A DNA stretch of 64,000 nt from the NCBI GenBank assembly GCA_031414695.1, contig JANNWG010000074.1, positions 57,287-121,286 of the forward strand, in the 5' to 3' direction. Both the position numbers and the translations under genes were made by a program. Positions 1 through 8,063 of the stretch are shown here, one piece after another (positions within the stretch are counted from its first letter, which is position 1; each line of letters opens with the position of its first letter). Source of the DNA: UKL13-2 sp031414695. Lineage in GTDB: Bacteria; Pseudomonadota; Gammaproteobacteria; Burkholderiales; Usitatibacteraceae. Under the pieces are notes generated by a model. That model ran no database searches and had not been told where the DNA came from. It saw only the letters and a program-made list of their open reading frames with translations.

Positions 1-167
1 CCGATTGTCCCTGTTGCGGCTGGCGAATTTGTCAGTCGATAGGCGAGCCACATAATAGCAACGGATTGCATCCACGAACCAATTTGCGACACCGTTTGGC
101 CGATGTAGTAGCGGCGAAAATTAGGTGAGCGAAGGGCGCGAAGGGATTGGGGGAGGGTGGTGGGCAA
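1..167 (-). CDS. MFS exporter, N-terminal part only (runs off the window)
   Basis: A reverse-strand open frame leaves the window at its left edge, so only about 55 residues are visible. An in-frame stop lies just upstream and the first plausible start is a TTG at 165-167. The peptide includes RSPNFRRYYIGQTVSQ followed by GSWMQSVAIMWLAYRLT. This matches the entry loop and first membrane helix of major facilitator exporters of the EntS/MFS_3 type (family knowledge). The substrate cannot be told from this fragment. The TTG start is the least certain point, because no ATG is available between the stop and the conserved region. Confidence 0.7.
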   Translation of the reverse strand, partial: MPTTLPQSLRALRSPNFRRYYIGQTVSQIGSWMQSVAIMWLAYRLTNSPAATGTI

Positions 168-217
168 GTGGCTAGATTTTTGTATTTAGTTTGTTCGTTG
201 TTAGTTTGGTAGTGGAT

Positions 218-370
218 GAATGCAATCCCTCCCAGCCTCCCTTTTTCAAAGGGAGGAGCTAGCTTGGTGGTGGTTGCTCGCGTCGCAATTTTTTATCAGC
301 AGATTCGTATGAAAACAACCGCGCTCTGCTCCTCCCTTTGAAAAAGGGAGGCGGGGAGGGATTGCGTTCA
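218..370. repeat. Pair of inverted CCTCCCTTT repeats, copy 1
   Basis: Two arms of about 42 bp (218-259 and 328-370) face each other across a 68-bp spacer. Each arm begins or ends with GAA(T/C)GCAATCCCTCCC and contains its own hairpin, CCTCCCTTT-TTC-AAAGGGAGG. The same arrangement recurs at 11014-11220. It sits between the MFS gene start and the valS stop. It looks like a paired REP (BIME-type) unit or a small MITE. The inner hairpins could also slow or end transcription coming from valS. The rest of 168-392 shows no gene. Confidence 0.75.
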
Positions 371-392
371 ACAATAAACACACTTAAAAATC

Positions 393-3224
393 TCAACCCA
401 ACTTCTGCAACTGTCCCTGCATTGTCGCTAGCTTCTGCTTAAACCCCGCTACCCGCACGCGCTCCTGCTCAACAACAGCAGCAGGTGCTTTATCCGCAAA
501 CGCCGGGTTGGCTAACTTCGCATCCGCTTTCACAATTTCAATTTCAAGCTTATTGATTTCTTTCGTTAATCGCGCCGTCTCTGCTGCCACGTCAATCTCA
601 ACTTTTAACATCACGCGCGCACCGCCTGCAACGGCAACGGCTGCATCTGCGTCTGGAAATGACGCTACATAAGATATTTCAGACAAGCGCGCCAGTGCTT
701 GCAGATAAGGCAAAAATGCTTGAAAGTGCTCGCCATTGCTCGTGTTTGCAATATCTGCGGTAATAAACGCAGGCACTTTCTCAGCAGGTGACAATTGCAT
801 TTCGCTACGCAGATTACGCGTGGCGTTAGTGATGTCTTTGAGTGTGTTGATAAATGCTTCACTCGCTACATCTATTTTCTCTGGCTGTGAGATTGGGTAG
901 GGCGCGAGCATGATTGTCGCCCCGGTTTTTCCCGCGAGTGGCGCGATTTTTTGCCACAACTCCTCGGTGATGAACGGAATAATCGGATGCGCTAACCGCA
1001 GCATGGTCTCAAGCACGCGAATTAGGGTGCGACGCGTCCCGCGCTGCGCGGCCTCATCACCATTTTGTAATTGCACCTTGGCGAGCTCGACATACCAATC
1101 ACAGTATTCATCCCAAACAAATTTATAAATGGTGGACGAGACATTGTCAAAACGATACTCGGCGAATCCTTTTGCTACGTCTGCCTCGGCGCGTTGTAGC
1201 TGGCTCACAATCCATTTATCAGCGGCAGAAAACGTGACGGGCTGTGATTCATCTAAGCCCACATCTTTGCCTTCCACATTCATCAAGACAAAGCGCGTCG
1301 CATTCCAAAGCTTATTGCAAAAATTGCGATAGCCTTCACAGCGGCTTAAATCAAAATTAAGTGTGAGTGATAGCGGCGCAAGTGAAGTAAACGTAAAGCG
1401 TAGCGCGTCTGTGCCGTAGGCAGAAATGCCTTTGGGAAAATTTTTCTTAATGTACTTCGCGGCTTTTTCTTTATGTGCTTCTAGTAGCAAGCCTTTGGTT
1501 GATTTATCGAGCAGCGTGTCTAAATCAATGCCGTCAATTAAGTCGAGCGGATCGAGCGTATTGCCTTTCGACTTCGACATTTTGTTGCCTTCGGCATCGC
1601 GCACCATCGCGTTGATGTACACATCTTTGAAGGGAACTTTATCGGTGAAATGCAGCGTCATCATAATCATCCGCGCCACCCAGAAGAAAATAATGTCGTT
1701 ACCCGTGACCAATACCGACGACGGTAAAAAAGCCTTCATATCAGCTAATGTTTTCGCGTCTGTGCTCGGCCAGCCGAGGGTAGTGAAGGGCACCAATGCA
1801 GAGGAAAACCATGTATCGAGTACGTCACTATCACGGCGTAAATTTTTGCCACCTGCTTTGGCAGTAGCCTCAGCCTCTGTGAGCGCGACATAAATTTTGC
1901 CCTCATCGTCATACCACGCCGGAATCTGATGTCCCCACCAAAGCTGGCGCGAGATACACCAATCTTGAATGTTAGTGAGCCAATGGTTGTAGGTCGCAGA
2001 CCAATGATCGGGATAAAACTTAACGTCGCCATTCGCCACCGCATCTAGCCCGCGCTTAGCTAAGCCATCCATCTTGACGAACCATTGGTCAGTCAACATT
2101 GGTTCCAAAATCGTATTGGTGCGATCGGAACGCGGCACGTTGAGCTTGTGCTTTTTCTCTGAGACCAAATAGCCTTGTGCGTCGAGGTCTTTCAATATTT
2201 GTTTGCGCGCATCGAAGCGATCAAGCCCGCGATACGCGAGTGGTGCGAGATCGTTGATTTTGGCCTCAAGGGTTAACACACCGATTTGCTGAAGATTGTG
2301 CCGTACGCCGACTTGATAGTCATTGAAATCATGTGCAGGCGTAATCTTGACGCATCCCGTACCAAAGTCTTTATCAACGTATGTATCAGCGATGATGGCA
2401 ATACTGCGCTCTGTTAGCGGTAGTTTCACCAATTTACCAATCAAATGCTGATAGCGGGCATCATCAGGGTGCACTGCCACGGCGGCGTCACCGAGCAATG
2501 TTTCAGGGCGCGTGGTGGCGACGGTTAAACCAGTCAAACCATTGATGTCGCCATCGACAAATGGGTAATGTATTTCCCACATCTTGCCATCTTCTTCTTG
2601 GCTTACGACTTCCAAGTCTGAAACTGCCGTACCTAATACTGAATCCCAATGCACTAGCCGTTTACCGCGATAAATTAAGCCTTGCTCATGCAGCTTAACA
2701 AACACCTCAGCCACCGCAGCGGACATTTTTTTGTCCATCGTAAAGTAGCCCGCTCGCTCACCCTCAGTATCGGCGTAATCCCAATTAGCAGAGTCACCCA
2801 TACGTCGCATTTGGCGTGTAATGGTGGCGCCTGATTCACGTTTCCAATCCCACACACGTTCAATAAACGCTTCACGAGTAAAGTCGTGGCGTGATTTACC
2901 TTCGGCCTGCAGCTGTCGTTCCACCACAATTTGTGTAGCGATACCCGCATGGTCTGTGCCAACAATCCAATTCGTATTAGTCCCTAGCATACGGTGATAG
3001 CGCGCCAATGTATCCATCAACGTTTGCTGAAACGCGTGGCCCATGTGAAGGGTACCCGTTACATTAGGTGGTGGTAGCTGTATCGAATAGGCGGTCTTTG
3101 TTTCATCTGCGCTGTGTTTGAAATAGCCCGCTTGTTCCCACACTGGATACCAGCAGGCTTCAATGGCTTTTGGGTCAAATGATTTGGCAAGTTCAGACAG
3201 AGATGCTGCGGTGGTGTCGTTCAT
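393..3224 (-). CDS. valS: Valine--tRNA ligase
   Basis: This class I aminoacyl-tRNA synthetase charges tRNA-Val with valine in the cytoplasm. Its 943 residues match the usual bacterial length. The HIGH-type signature reads PPPNVTGTLHMGHAF with HMGH near residues 60-63, and the KMSKS loop (NKMSKSKGN) is near residue 548. The editing domain lies between them, containing TTRPETLLGDAAVAVHP, and the anticodon-binding domain follows. The last 60 or so residues form the charged C-terminal coiled coil typical of ValS (TARLTKEINKLEIEIVKADA). The start is the ATG at 3224. It is the last gene of the pepA-holC-DUF2486-valS run, 20 bp after the preceding gene. I see nothing abnormal in it. Confidence 0.98.
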   Translation of the reverse strand: MNDTTAASLSELAKSFDPKAIEACWYPVWEQAGYFKHSADETKTAYSIQLPPPNVTGTLHMGHAFQQTLMDTLARYHRMLGTNTNWIVGTDHAGIATQIVVERQLQAEGKSRHDFTREAFIERVWDWKRESGATITRQMRRMGDSANWDYADTEGERAGYFTMDKKMSAAVAEVFVKLHEQGLIYRGKRLVHWDSVLGTAVSDLEVVSQEEDGKMWEIHYPFVDGDINGLTGLTVATTRPETLLGDAAVAVHPDDARYQHLIGKLVKLPLTERSIAIIADTYVDKDFGTGCVKITPAHDFNDYQVGVRHNLQQIGVLTLEAKINDLAPLAYRGLDRFDARKQILKDLDAQGYLVSEKKHKLNVPRSDRTNTILEPMLTDQWFVKMDGLAKRGLDAVANGDVKFYPDHWSATYNHWLTNIQDWCISRQLWWGHQIPAWYDDEGKIYVALTEAEATAKAGGKNLRRDSDVLDTWFSSALVPFTTLGWPSTDAKTLADMKAFLPSSVLVTGNDIIFFWVARMIMMTLHFTDKVPFKDVYINAMVRDAEGNKMSKSKGNTLDPLDLIDGIDLDTLLDKSTKGLLLEAHKEKAAKYIKKNFPKGISAYGTDALRFTFTSLAPLSLTLNFDLSRCEGYRNFCNKLWNATRFVLMNVEGKDVGLDESQPVTFSAADKWIVSQLQRAEADVAKGFAEYRFDNVSSTIYKFVWDEYCDWYVELAKVQLQNGDEAAQRGTRRTLIRVLETMLRLAHPIIPFITEELWQKIAPLAGKTGATIMLAPYPISQPEKIDVASEAFINTLKDITNATRNLRSEMQLSPAEKVPAFITADIANTSNGEHFQAFLPYLQALARLSEISYVASFPDADAAVAVAGGARVMLKVEIDVAAETARLTKEINKLEIEIVKADAKLANPAFADKAPAAVVEQERVRVAGFKQKLATMQGQLQKLG

Positions 3225-3244
3225 TATTTTTTTCTAAAGCAAAA

Positions 3245-3667
3245 TTATTTGTGGCGTAATCGGTCAGCAAGCGCGGCATTGACCGCATCGCCAATCTCAT
3301 TCGCGATACTCAATTTCATATCAGCAAGTACGTTGGTAATCGCGGTATTTAATTGCATTTGCAGCTGCTCACTTAAGCGCGCTTCTAAACTCGTGGCGAG
3401 CTCAGCATCGATGCGTTCAGAGACACGCGTAAAAATATCGTGTGAGAGCGCATCAATTTCTTCGTCTGTTAATGTGTCAAGGATTTCAGTTGATACCGCT
3501 TCTGTGGAAGCAACGCTTGCAGGCGACCAATTAGGCGCGTCAATTAAATCCGTGAGCACCGGAATATTACGTCCATCTGGGGCGATGCTGTGCTTGCTGA
3601 TGAGCGCATCAACTTGTGCACTCAATGTGTCGGCGTTTGCATCTGCTGACTTATTGTCGTTAATCAT
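3245..3667 (-). CDS. HolC-linked DUF2486-like protein
   Basis: This 140-residue acidic protein has no signal peptide or membrane segment. Its first third carries the stretch IPVLTDLIDAPNW. The rest is mainly helical, with repeated Asp/Glu/Ala/Leu segments ending in a basic tail (ADRLRHK). I assign it to the DUF2486-like group because small proteins with a PVLTD(V/L) motif lie between holC and valS in Burkholderiales. The family has no established function that I know of. Its ATG overlaps the holC stop as ATGA (3664-3667), implying translational coupling, and valS follows after 20 bp. The position suggests a link to the replisome clamp loader, but that is inference from context only. Confidence 0.7.
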   Translation of the reverse strand: MINDNKSADANADTLSAQVDALISKHSIAPDGRNIPVLTDLIDAPNWSPASVASTEAVSTEILDTLTDEEIDALSHDIFTRVSERIDAELATSLEARLSEQLQMQLNTAITNVLADMKLSIANEIGDAVNAALADRLRHK

Positions 3668-4089
3668 TTTTGTGTCGCCATATCAAGTGTTTGGATATTA
3701 AAACCACGTGACTTGTAGAACTTCAACCGTTCACGCGCCTTTAAACGATCATCGTCATTTGTCGAAACCACTTCACGTAAAAATTCAAAACGTGAAAAGT
3801 AGGGCGGCGGCTCATCGGCTAAATTAAGCAACGCATCATGATGCGGTAGGGTTGATTCAGCGTGTGCAATAACCACCGGCGTCTCAAGTGCCAACGCGTG
3901 TTCTGCGCGCACATGCGGCACGAATGACAGGGCCGAAAACGTCCACAATTCCCTGTCAAATGCACTCGCAACTGCTTCATCCGGCGCAAATACCACTAAG
4001 CGTTTACCACCATCAAGTGCTTTTTTAGCAAGCTTGCAAGCGTAATGAACGCGGTTATCAACGTTGAAAAAAAATTTAACTTCGGTCAT
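3664..4089 (-). CDS. holC: DNA polymerase III chi subunit
   Basis: HolC is the chi subunit of the clamp-loader complex and links it to single-stranded DNA-binding protein during replication. The 141 residues fit the family (about 145). Visible family features are the start VKFFFNVDNRVHYACKLAKKA, the central VVFAPDEAVASAFDRELWTF, FVPHVRAE for the usual F(l)PH region, and the C-terminal RFKFYKSRG-like element, here RLKFYKSRGF. The gene lies 17 bp after pepA and overlaps the next gene by 4 bp, so the three are probably one transcript. Pairing with pepA and valS is conserved across beta- and gammaproteobacteria. No holD (psi) gene is expected here. Confidence 0.93.
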   Translation of the reverse strand: MTEVKFFFNVDNRVHYACKLAKKALDGGKRLVVFAPDEAVASAFDRELWTFSALSFVPHVRAEHALALETPVVIAHAESTLPHHDALLNLADEPPPYFSRFEFLREVVSTNDDDRLKARERLKFYKSRGFNIQTLDMATQK

Positions 4090-4106
4090 TGCAATGGCAG
4101 CATCGA

Positions 4107-5588
4107 TTAAATGCCAGCACGTTTCATCAGAAATTTTGACAACAACGGCACCGGACGACCAGTTGCGCCTTTATCAGCACCCGATTTCCATGCGGTGCCA
4201 GCAATATCTAAATGCGCCCATTTGTAGGCTTTTGCGAAGCGCGCCAAGAAACACGCCGCCGTAATCGAACCACCAGCACGGCCACCACTAATGTTAGGAA
4301 TGTCTGCAAAATTTGATTTGAGCATGTCATCGTATTCCGCGCCCATCGGCAGCAACCACGCCTTGTCATGCGCGGCGTTACCCGCAGCGACTAGCTCTTG
4401 ACCTAGCGCATCATCATTGGCAAATACACCGGATGTGGCATAGCCAAGGGCAATGACCATCGCACCGGTGAGAGTCGCTGCATCAACCACAACTTCTGGT
4501 TTGAAACGTTCAGCGTAAGTTAGCGCATCGCAAAGTATCAAGCGGCCTTCAGCATCAGTATTTAAGATTTCTACCGTTTGGCCTGACATGGATTTCACTA
4601 CGTCGCCTGGGCGCGTGGCATTGCCGCCTGGCATGTTTTCACAAGTCGGGACGAGCATAACGACATTCAGCGGCAGCTTCATCATGCCGACCATTTTCAT
4701 CGTACCAATCATCGCGCCTGCGCCGCCCATGTCGTATTTCATTTCATCCATCTCAGCGGATGGTTTGATCGAAATGCCGCCGGTATCAAAGGTAATCCCT
4801 TTGCCGACGAGCACAACCGGTTTTGCGCCTTTTTTGCCGCCGTTGTGTTCGAGCACAATAAATTTTGGCGGCAAATAGGAGCCTTTAGACACGGAAAGGA
4901 GGGTATTCATCCCCAATTTCTCCATATCTTTTTTCTCAAGGATGGTGCACTTGAATTTGTAATCTTTCGCCAGTTTTTTAGCGGCATCAGCTAGATAAGC
5001 AGGTGTGGCGATATTTGGTGGCAAATTGCCGAGCTCTTTGGTGAGCTGCATGGCTTCACCAATGGCTTCACCGGTTTTGATTGCAGCCTTAATCGCTTTG
5101 TCATCAGCTTTGCCATCAAGATGAAACGCGAGCGCTTTGCCGACATTTTTATTGTCAGCTTTTTTGGTTGCGGTGTAGCGGTAGGCTGCGTCAATAGCGG
5201 CAATAACGGTCTGCTCAACTTTATGCGCGATATCTTTGTTAAGACTGGTATTGATCGGTAAGGTCACGTCAGTTACTGCCGTTGGCTTTAAGGTTTTGAA
5301 TGCATTTGTAATCACTTTACAAAATGTATGTGTGTCGTACTTGGCTTCATCGCCAAAGCCGACAAGTAAAATCCGCTTAGCGATTACACCAGCAACGCCA
5401 TGCAACATGATGCTGGAGCCAACCTTGCCGCTAATGTCGCCATTTGCGACAGCGGCGGTGATAGCACCTTTTGCCGCTTTATCTAGCGTGGTCGCCGCGG
5501 TGGCTAATTTTTTGCTCTCCCAAACGCCAACAATGACGCAGTCGGTTTTTTGCTTTGAGAGGTCTCCGGTGATTATGCTAAATTGCAT
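4107..5588 (-). CDS. pepA: Leucyl aminopeptidase (M17)
   Basis: This is a cytosolic dizinc or dimanganese aminopeptidase that removes N-terminal residues during peptide turnover. In E. coli, PepA also binds DNA as an accessory factor for Xer recombination and carAB control. The 493 residues are a normal length. The C-terminal catalytic domain shows the metal and active-site motifs KGITFDTGG, KYDMGGAGA and the M17 signature NTDAEGRL near residues 341-348. The N-terminal domain, which in E. coli carries the DNA-binding role, is complete. The ATG at 5588 is preceded by AGGAGAAGCC, a clear ribosome-binding site. Five tandem 11-bp repeats lie upstream, between this gene and the divergent lptF. Confidence 0.97.
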   Translation of the reverse strand: MQFSIITGDLSKQKTDCVIVGVWESKKLATAATTLDKAAKGAITAAVANGDISGKVGSSIMLHGVAGVIAKRILLVGFGDEAKYDTHTFCKVITNAFKTLKPTAVTDVTLPINTSLNKDIAHKVEQTVIAAIDAAYRYTATKKADNKNVGKALAFHLDGKADDKAIKAAIKTGEAIGEAMQLTKELGNLPPNIATPAYLADAAKKLAKDYKFKCTILEKKDMEKLGMNTLLSVSKGSYLPPKFIVLEHNGGKKGAKPVVLVGKGITFDTGGISIKPSAEMDEMKYDMGGAGAMIGTMKMVGMMKLPLNVVMLVPTCENMPGGNATRPGDVVKSMSGQTVEILNTDAEGRLILCDALTYAERFKPEVVVDAATLTGAMVIALGYATSGVFANDDALGQELVAAGNAAHDKAWLLPMGAEYDDMLKSNFADIPNISGGRAGGSITAACFLARFAKAYKWAHLDIAGTAWKSGADKGATGRPVPLLSKFLMKRAGI

Positions 5589-5656
5589 GTGGCTTCTCCT
5601 GAATGATTAAATGTATGGCGTGCTTAGTCCTAAATTATCGCCTGTTGCGGCCCATT

Positions 5657-5711
5657 GCGTCAAAACGGCGTCAAAACCGAGTCAAAACGGCATCAAAGCG
5701 GCATCAAAATG
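5657..5711. repeat. Five tandem 11-bp repeats between pepA and lptF
   Basis: Five adjacent 11-bp units fit the pattern G(C/A)(G/A)TCAAA(A/G)(C/T)(G/C). They start at 5657, 5668, 5679, 5690 and 5701. Eleven base pairs is close to one DNA helical turn, so the variable positions all lie on the same face. The array occupies the shared upstream region of divergent pepA and lptF, 39 bp before the lptF start. It could be a multi-site operator, a bend, or a simple slippage product. No known factor is evident. Confidence 0.8.
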
Positions 5712-5750
5712 CCTCGTAATCTTTTTTACCCATCTTAGATTGTCTTAATT

Positions 5751-6830
5751 TTGCGAATATTCCAACAGAGCTTAACGCGCGAATTTACCTCGATAGCAGT
5801 TAGCGTCGTGAGCATTCTCATTGCTATTATCGTCACGCATCAGCTCATTACGTTTCTCGGTCGTGCAGCAGCGGGCAGCGTTGAGCCTGAAGCAGTGATC
5901 GCCTTAATTGGCTTTGCCTTAATCGCCTACTTGCCAGTGTTGCTGGCATTGGCACTGTTTATTGCGGTATGGCTGGCACTTTCACGTAGCTATCGTGATA
6001 GCGAGATGGCGGTATGGTTTTCATCTGGGCTCTCGATTGCCGCGTGGGTGAAGCCAGTGTTACGATTTAGTGTGCCAATTGCGCTCGTCACGGCGCTGCT
6101 GAGTACGGTACTAACGCCGTGGGCGTTTCGAGAGAGCGCGGAATATCAGCGGATTTTGCGTAACAAAGATGATGTTGCGCGAATTTCACCCGGCAGTTTT
6201 ATTGAAGCACGCGGTACGAACCGCGTCTTTTTTGTGGATAACACCTCAAGTGACACCAGCGCAGTCAACAATGTTTTTGTGCAGTACAACCAAAACAACC
6301 GCTTCGGCGTGATTGTTGCCGAAAAAGGTACAACTGAAATTGCCGCTAACGGAGACAAATTTTTAGTGCTCGCGAATGGTCGCCGCTATGAGGGCACACC
6401 AGGTGCGCTCGATTTTCGCATTGTTGATTTCGCCACACAAAAGCTACGCATTGAAACTAAAGAAGCTGGCATTGATGCGCCTAATAATAAGCAACTATCC
6501 ACGCTAACCTTACTGAGTGAACCTAATCCTGAACGTATCGCCGAGCTGCATTGGCGGCTTGCTCTGCCAGTCGCCGCCATTGTTTTATCGCTGATGGCGA
6601 TACCGTTATCGTTTGTTAATCCGCGCTCAGGCACCTCATTTAATGGCGTATTTGCCCTTGTTGTTTTTTTTCTTTACTACAATACGCTGTCCATTTTTCA
6701 AGGCTGGACCGCTCAAGGCCGCATACCTGAATGGGTAGGCTTAACACCTGTACATATCGGTATGGTGCTGATATTGGCGGGGTTGTTTTTTAAGCAGCTG
6801 TTTGGGTTCCGCTGGTTGATGCGGCGCTGA
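5751..6830 (+). CDS. lptF: LPS export permease LptF
   Basis: LptF is one of the two inner-membrane permeases of the LptB2FG transporter that extracts lipopolysaccharide for delivery to the outer membrane. The 359 residues show the family layout: three N-terminal membrane helices (to about residue 125), a periplasmic beta-rich domain (about 130-255) and three C-terminal helices. A conserved-looking element SVPIALVTALLSTVLTPWA precedes the periplasmic domain. The start is a TTG at 5751. The frame opens only 12 bp upstream at a stop, and no ATG fits the family start (FQQSLTREF). Divergence from pepA supports LptF over its paralogue LptG. The expected lptG does not follow. Confidence 0.92.
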   Translation: MRIFQQSLTREFTSIAVSVVSILIAIIVTHQLITFLGRAAAGSVEPEAVIALIGFALIAYLPVLLALALFIAVWLALSRSYRDSEMAVWFSSGLSIAAWVKPVLRFSVPIALVTALLSTVLTPWAFRESAEYQRILRNKDDVARISPGSFIEARGTNRVFFVDNTSSDTSAVNNVFVQYNQNNRFGVIVAEKGTTEIAANGDKFLVLANGRRYEGTPGALDFRIVDFATQKLRIETKEAGIDAPNNKQLSTLTLLSEPNPERIAELHWRLALPVAAIVLSLMAIPLSFVNPRSGTSFNGVFALVVFFLYYNTLSIFQGWTAQGRIPEWVGLTPVHIGMVLILAGLFFKQLFGFRWLMRR

Positions 6831-7019
6831 TGTAGCGCTAACGTAGCGCGAACTAGTTGAATCTGCCTAATGCCGCAAGAAGTTTGAAACGGATCATCCC
6901 TCGACGGGTTGGCATAATTATTGAACCTTAAGGCACTGCGGTTGAAAGGATTCGTGCGCCGCACAGACCAATATTAAAACAGCCGTGTTGGCTGCGTTCG
7001 ATACGTTAAGGACTCTGCC

Positions 7020-7502
7020 ATGAAACATTTTTCTATCGCGACTCTCATGATTCTCGCCGCATCAGCGGTGTTCATTGCTATGTCATTCATGCCAATCAGC
7101 GGCGCAGCGGAGTCGAACAGCATTGCAATCGACAAAACTGCCTTGAAAGGTTATGACGTCGTGGCATATTTTGCTGATGGCAAGCCGATAATCGGCAAAT
7201 CAGAGTTTGTTTCAAACCATCGCGAGCAACAGTATCAGTTTGCATCCGCCGCAAATCGCGACAAATTTGTCGCTAACCCAGAAAAATATGCGCCGCAGTA
7301 CGGCGGCTATTGTGCTTTTGGTGCGGCCCGTGGCTACAAGGCAGTAATTGATCCGACCGCATTCACGATTGTCGATGGCAAGCTCTACCTGAACTACAAC
7401 GCTAGTGTGCAATCGATGTGGGAAAAGGATATTCCTGGTTTTATTAAAATCGCCGATGAAAAATGGCCGAAGACGGCGAAGACTACCAAGATCGCGCGTT
7501 GA
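7020..7502 (+). CDS. Exported YHS-domain protein
   Basis: A 160-residue protein with an N-terminal hydrophobic signal (MKHFSIATLMILAASAVFIA) and probable cleavage after GAA near residue 30, so it should be periplasmic. The mature part matches the YHS-domain group: LKGYDVVAYFADGKPIIGKS, then FASAANRDKFVANPEKYAPQ and YGGYCAFGAA. YHS domains are small and often linked to metal handling, but this one has only a single obvious cysteine (GGYCAFG), so a metal role is unproven. It is a lone gene 189 bp after lptF with ATG at 7020. A basic tail (KTAKTTKIAR) follows the domain. Function unknown. Confidence 0.85.
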   Translation: MKHFSIATLMILAASAVFIAMSFMPISGAAESNSIAIDKTALKGYDVVAYFADGKPIIGKSEFVSNHREQQYQFASAANRDKFVANPEKYAPQYGGYCAFGAARGYKAVIDPTAFTIVDGKLYLNYNASVQSMWEKDIPGFIKIADEKWPKTAKTTKIAR

Positions 7503-7620
7503 TAGGTTGGCGAAAATACCCAGCGCCTTAGGGGTTAGCGATGAATGGCGCTTCCAAGTTTTTGAATATGCCTGCTGATAAACTGACTTCACTTAGTCTA
7601 GTCAATAATAAAGGCATCAA

Positions 7621-7953
7621 ATGCGCACCGTTAATATCCATGAAGCAAAACACAGCTATCAAAACTGATTGAAAAAGCAGTTAATGGTGAGTCTTTTATT
7701 TTTGCTAAAGCGGTTAACCTTTGGTAATAGTCACGAGGCTAGAAGCAGATTCGAAGTCATTCTTTTCAAGGCTTGGCTTCTTAGCTGGCCAGATTAACGT
7801 ACCAGCAGACTTTGGCTCAATAGGTGCAGCAGAAATTGAGCGCAGGTGATTGTAGAAGGTACTACGTTACTAACTGCCGATGATATTGTTGCTGCTGATA
7901 CGGCGCAAAATAAAAAATCCGAATTGAGAGAGTTTTTGTTAAGCTTAATTTAG
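7621..7953 (+). pseudogene. Decayed phd/vapC-type toxin-antitoxin pair
   Basis: Reading across frames recovers a Phd/YefM antitoxin. The ATG at 7621 gives MRTVNIHEAK, then a one-base loss shifts the frame to QLSKLIEKAVNGESFIFAKA. A second one-base loss near 7710 shifts to PLVIVTRLEADSKSFFSRLG, then FLAGQINVPADF and IGAAEIERR, ending at 7845-7847. Immediately overlapping in another frame is EGTTLLTADDIVAADTAQNK to a stop at 7951-7953. That resembles the end of a PIN (VapC) toxin, where EGxTLLTAD is usual. The first 100 or so toxin residues are gone. This is a relic with two frameshifts and a large deletion. The rest of 7503-8063 holds no gene. Confidence 0.75.
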
Positions 7954-7990
7954 CAACATTGTTTATTAACAATTCACTAATGTCGTTTAC

Positions 7991-8046
7991 TAGCGGCTAC
8001 TTTCAGCCACTATTTGCTCAAACTGCACGCTAATAGGCGACTTTTC
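7991..8046 (+). repeat. Degenerate copy of the CAATAGGCGACTTT hairpin repeat
   Basis: The 3' part CACGCTAATAGGCGACTTTT matches the tail of the hairpin repeat family seen at 17478, 21677, 27011, 54890 and 63675. The hairpin half (7991-8022) is worn. It ends 17 bp before the GTG start of rarA. Assignment rests mainly on the tail. Confidence 0.5.
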
Positions 8047-8063
8047 ATAATTAAATACCACCC

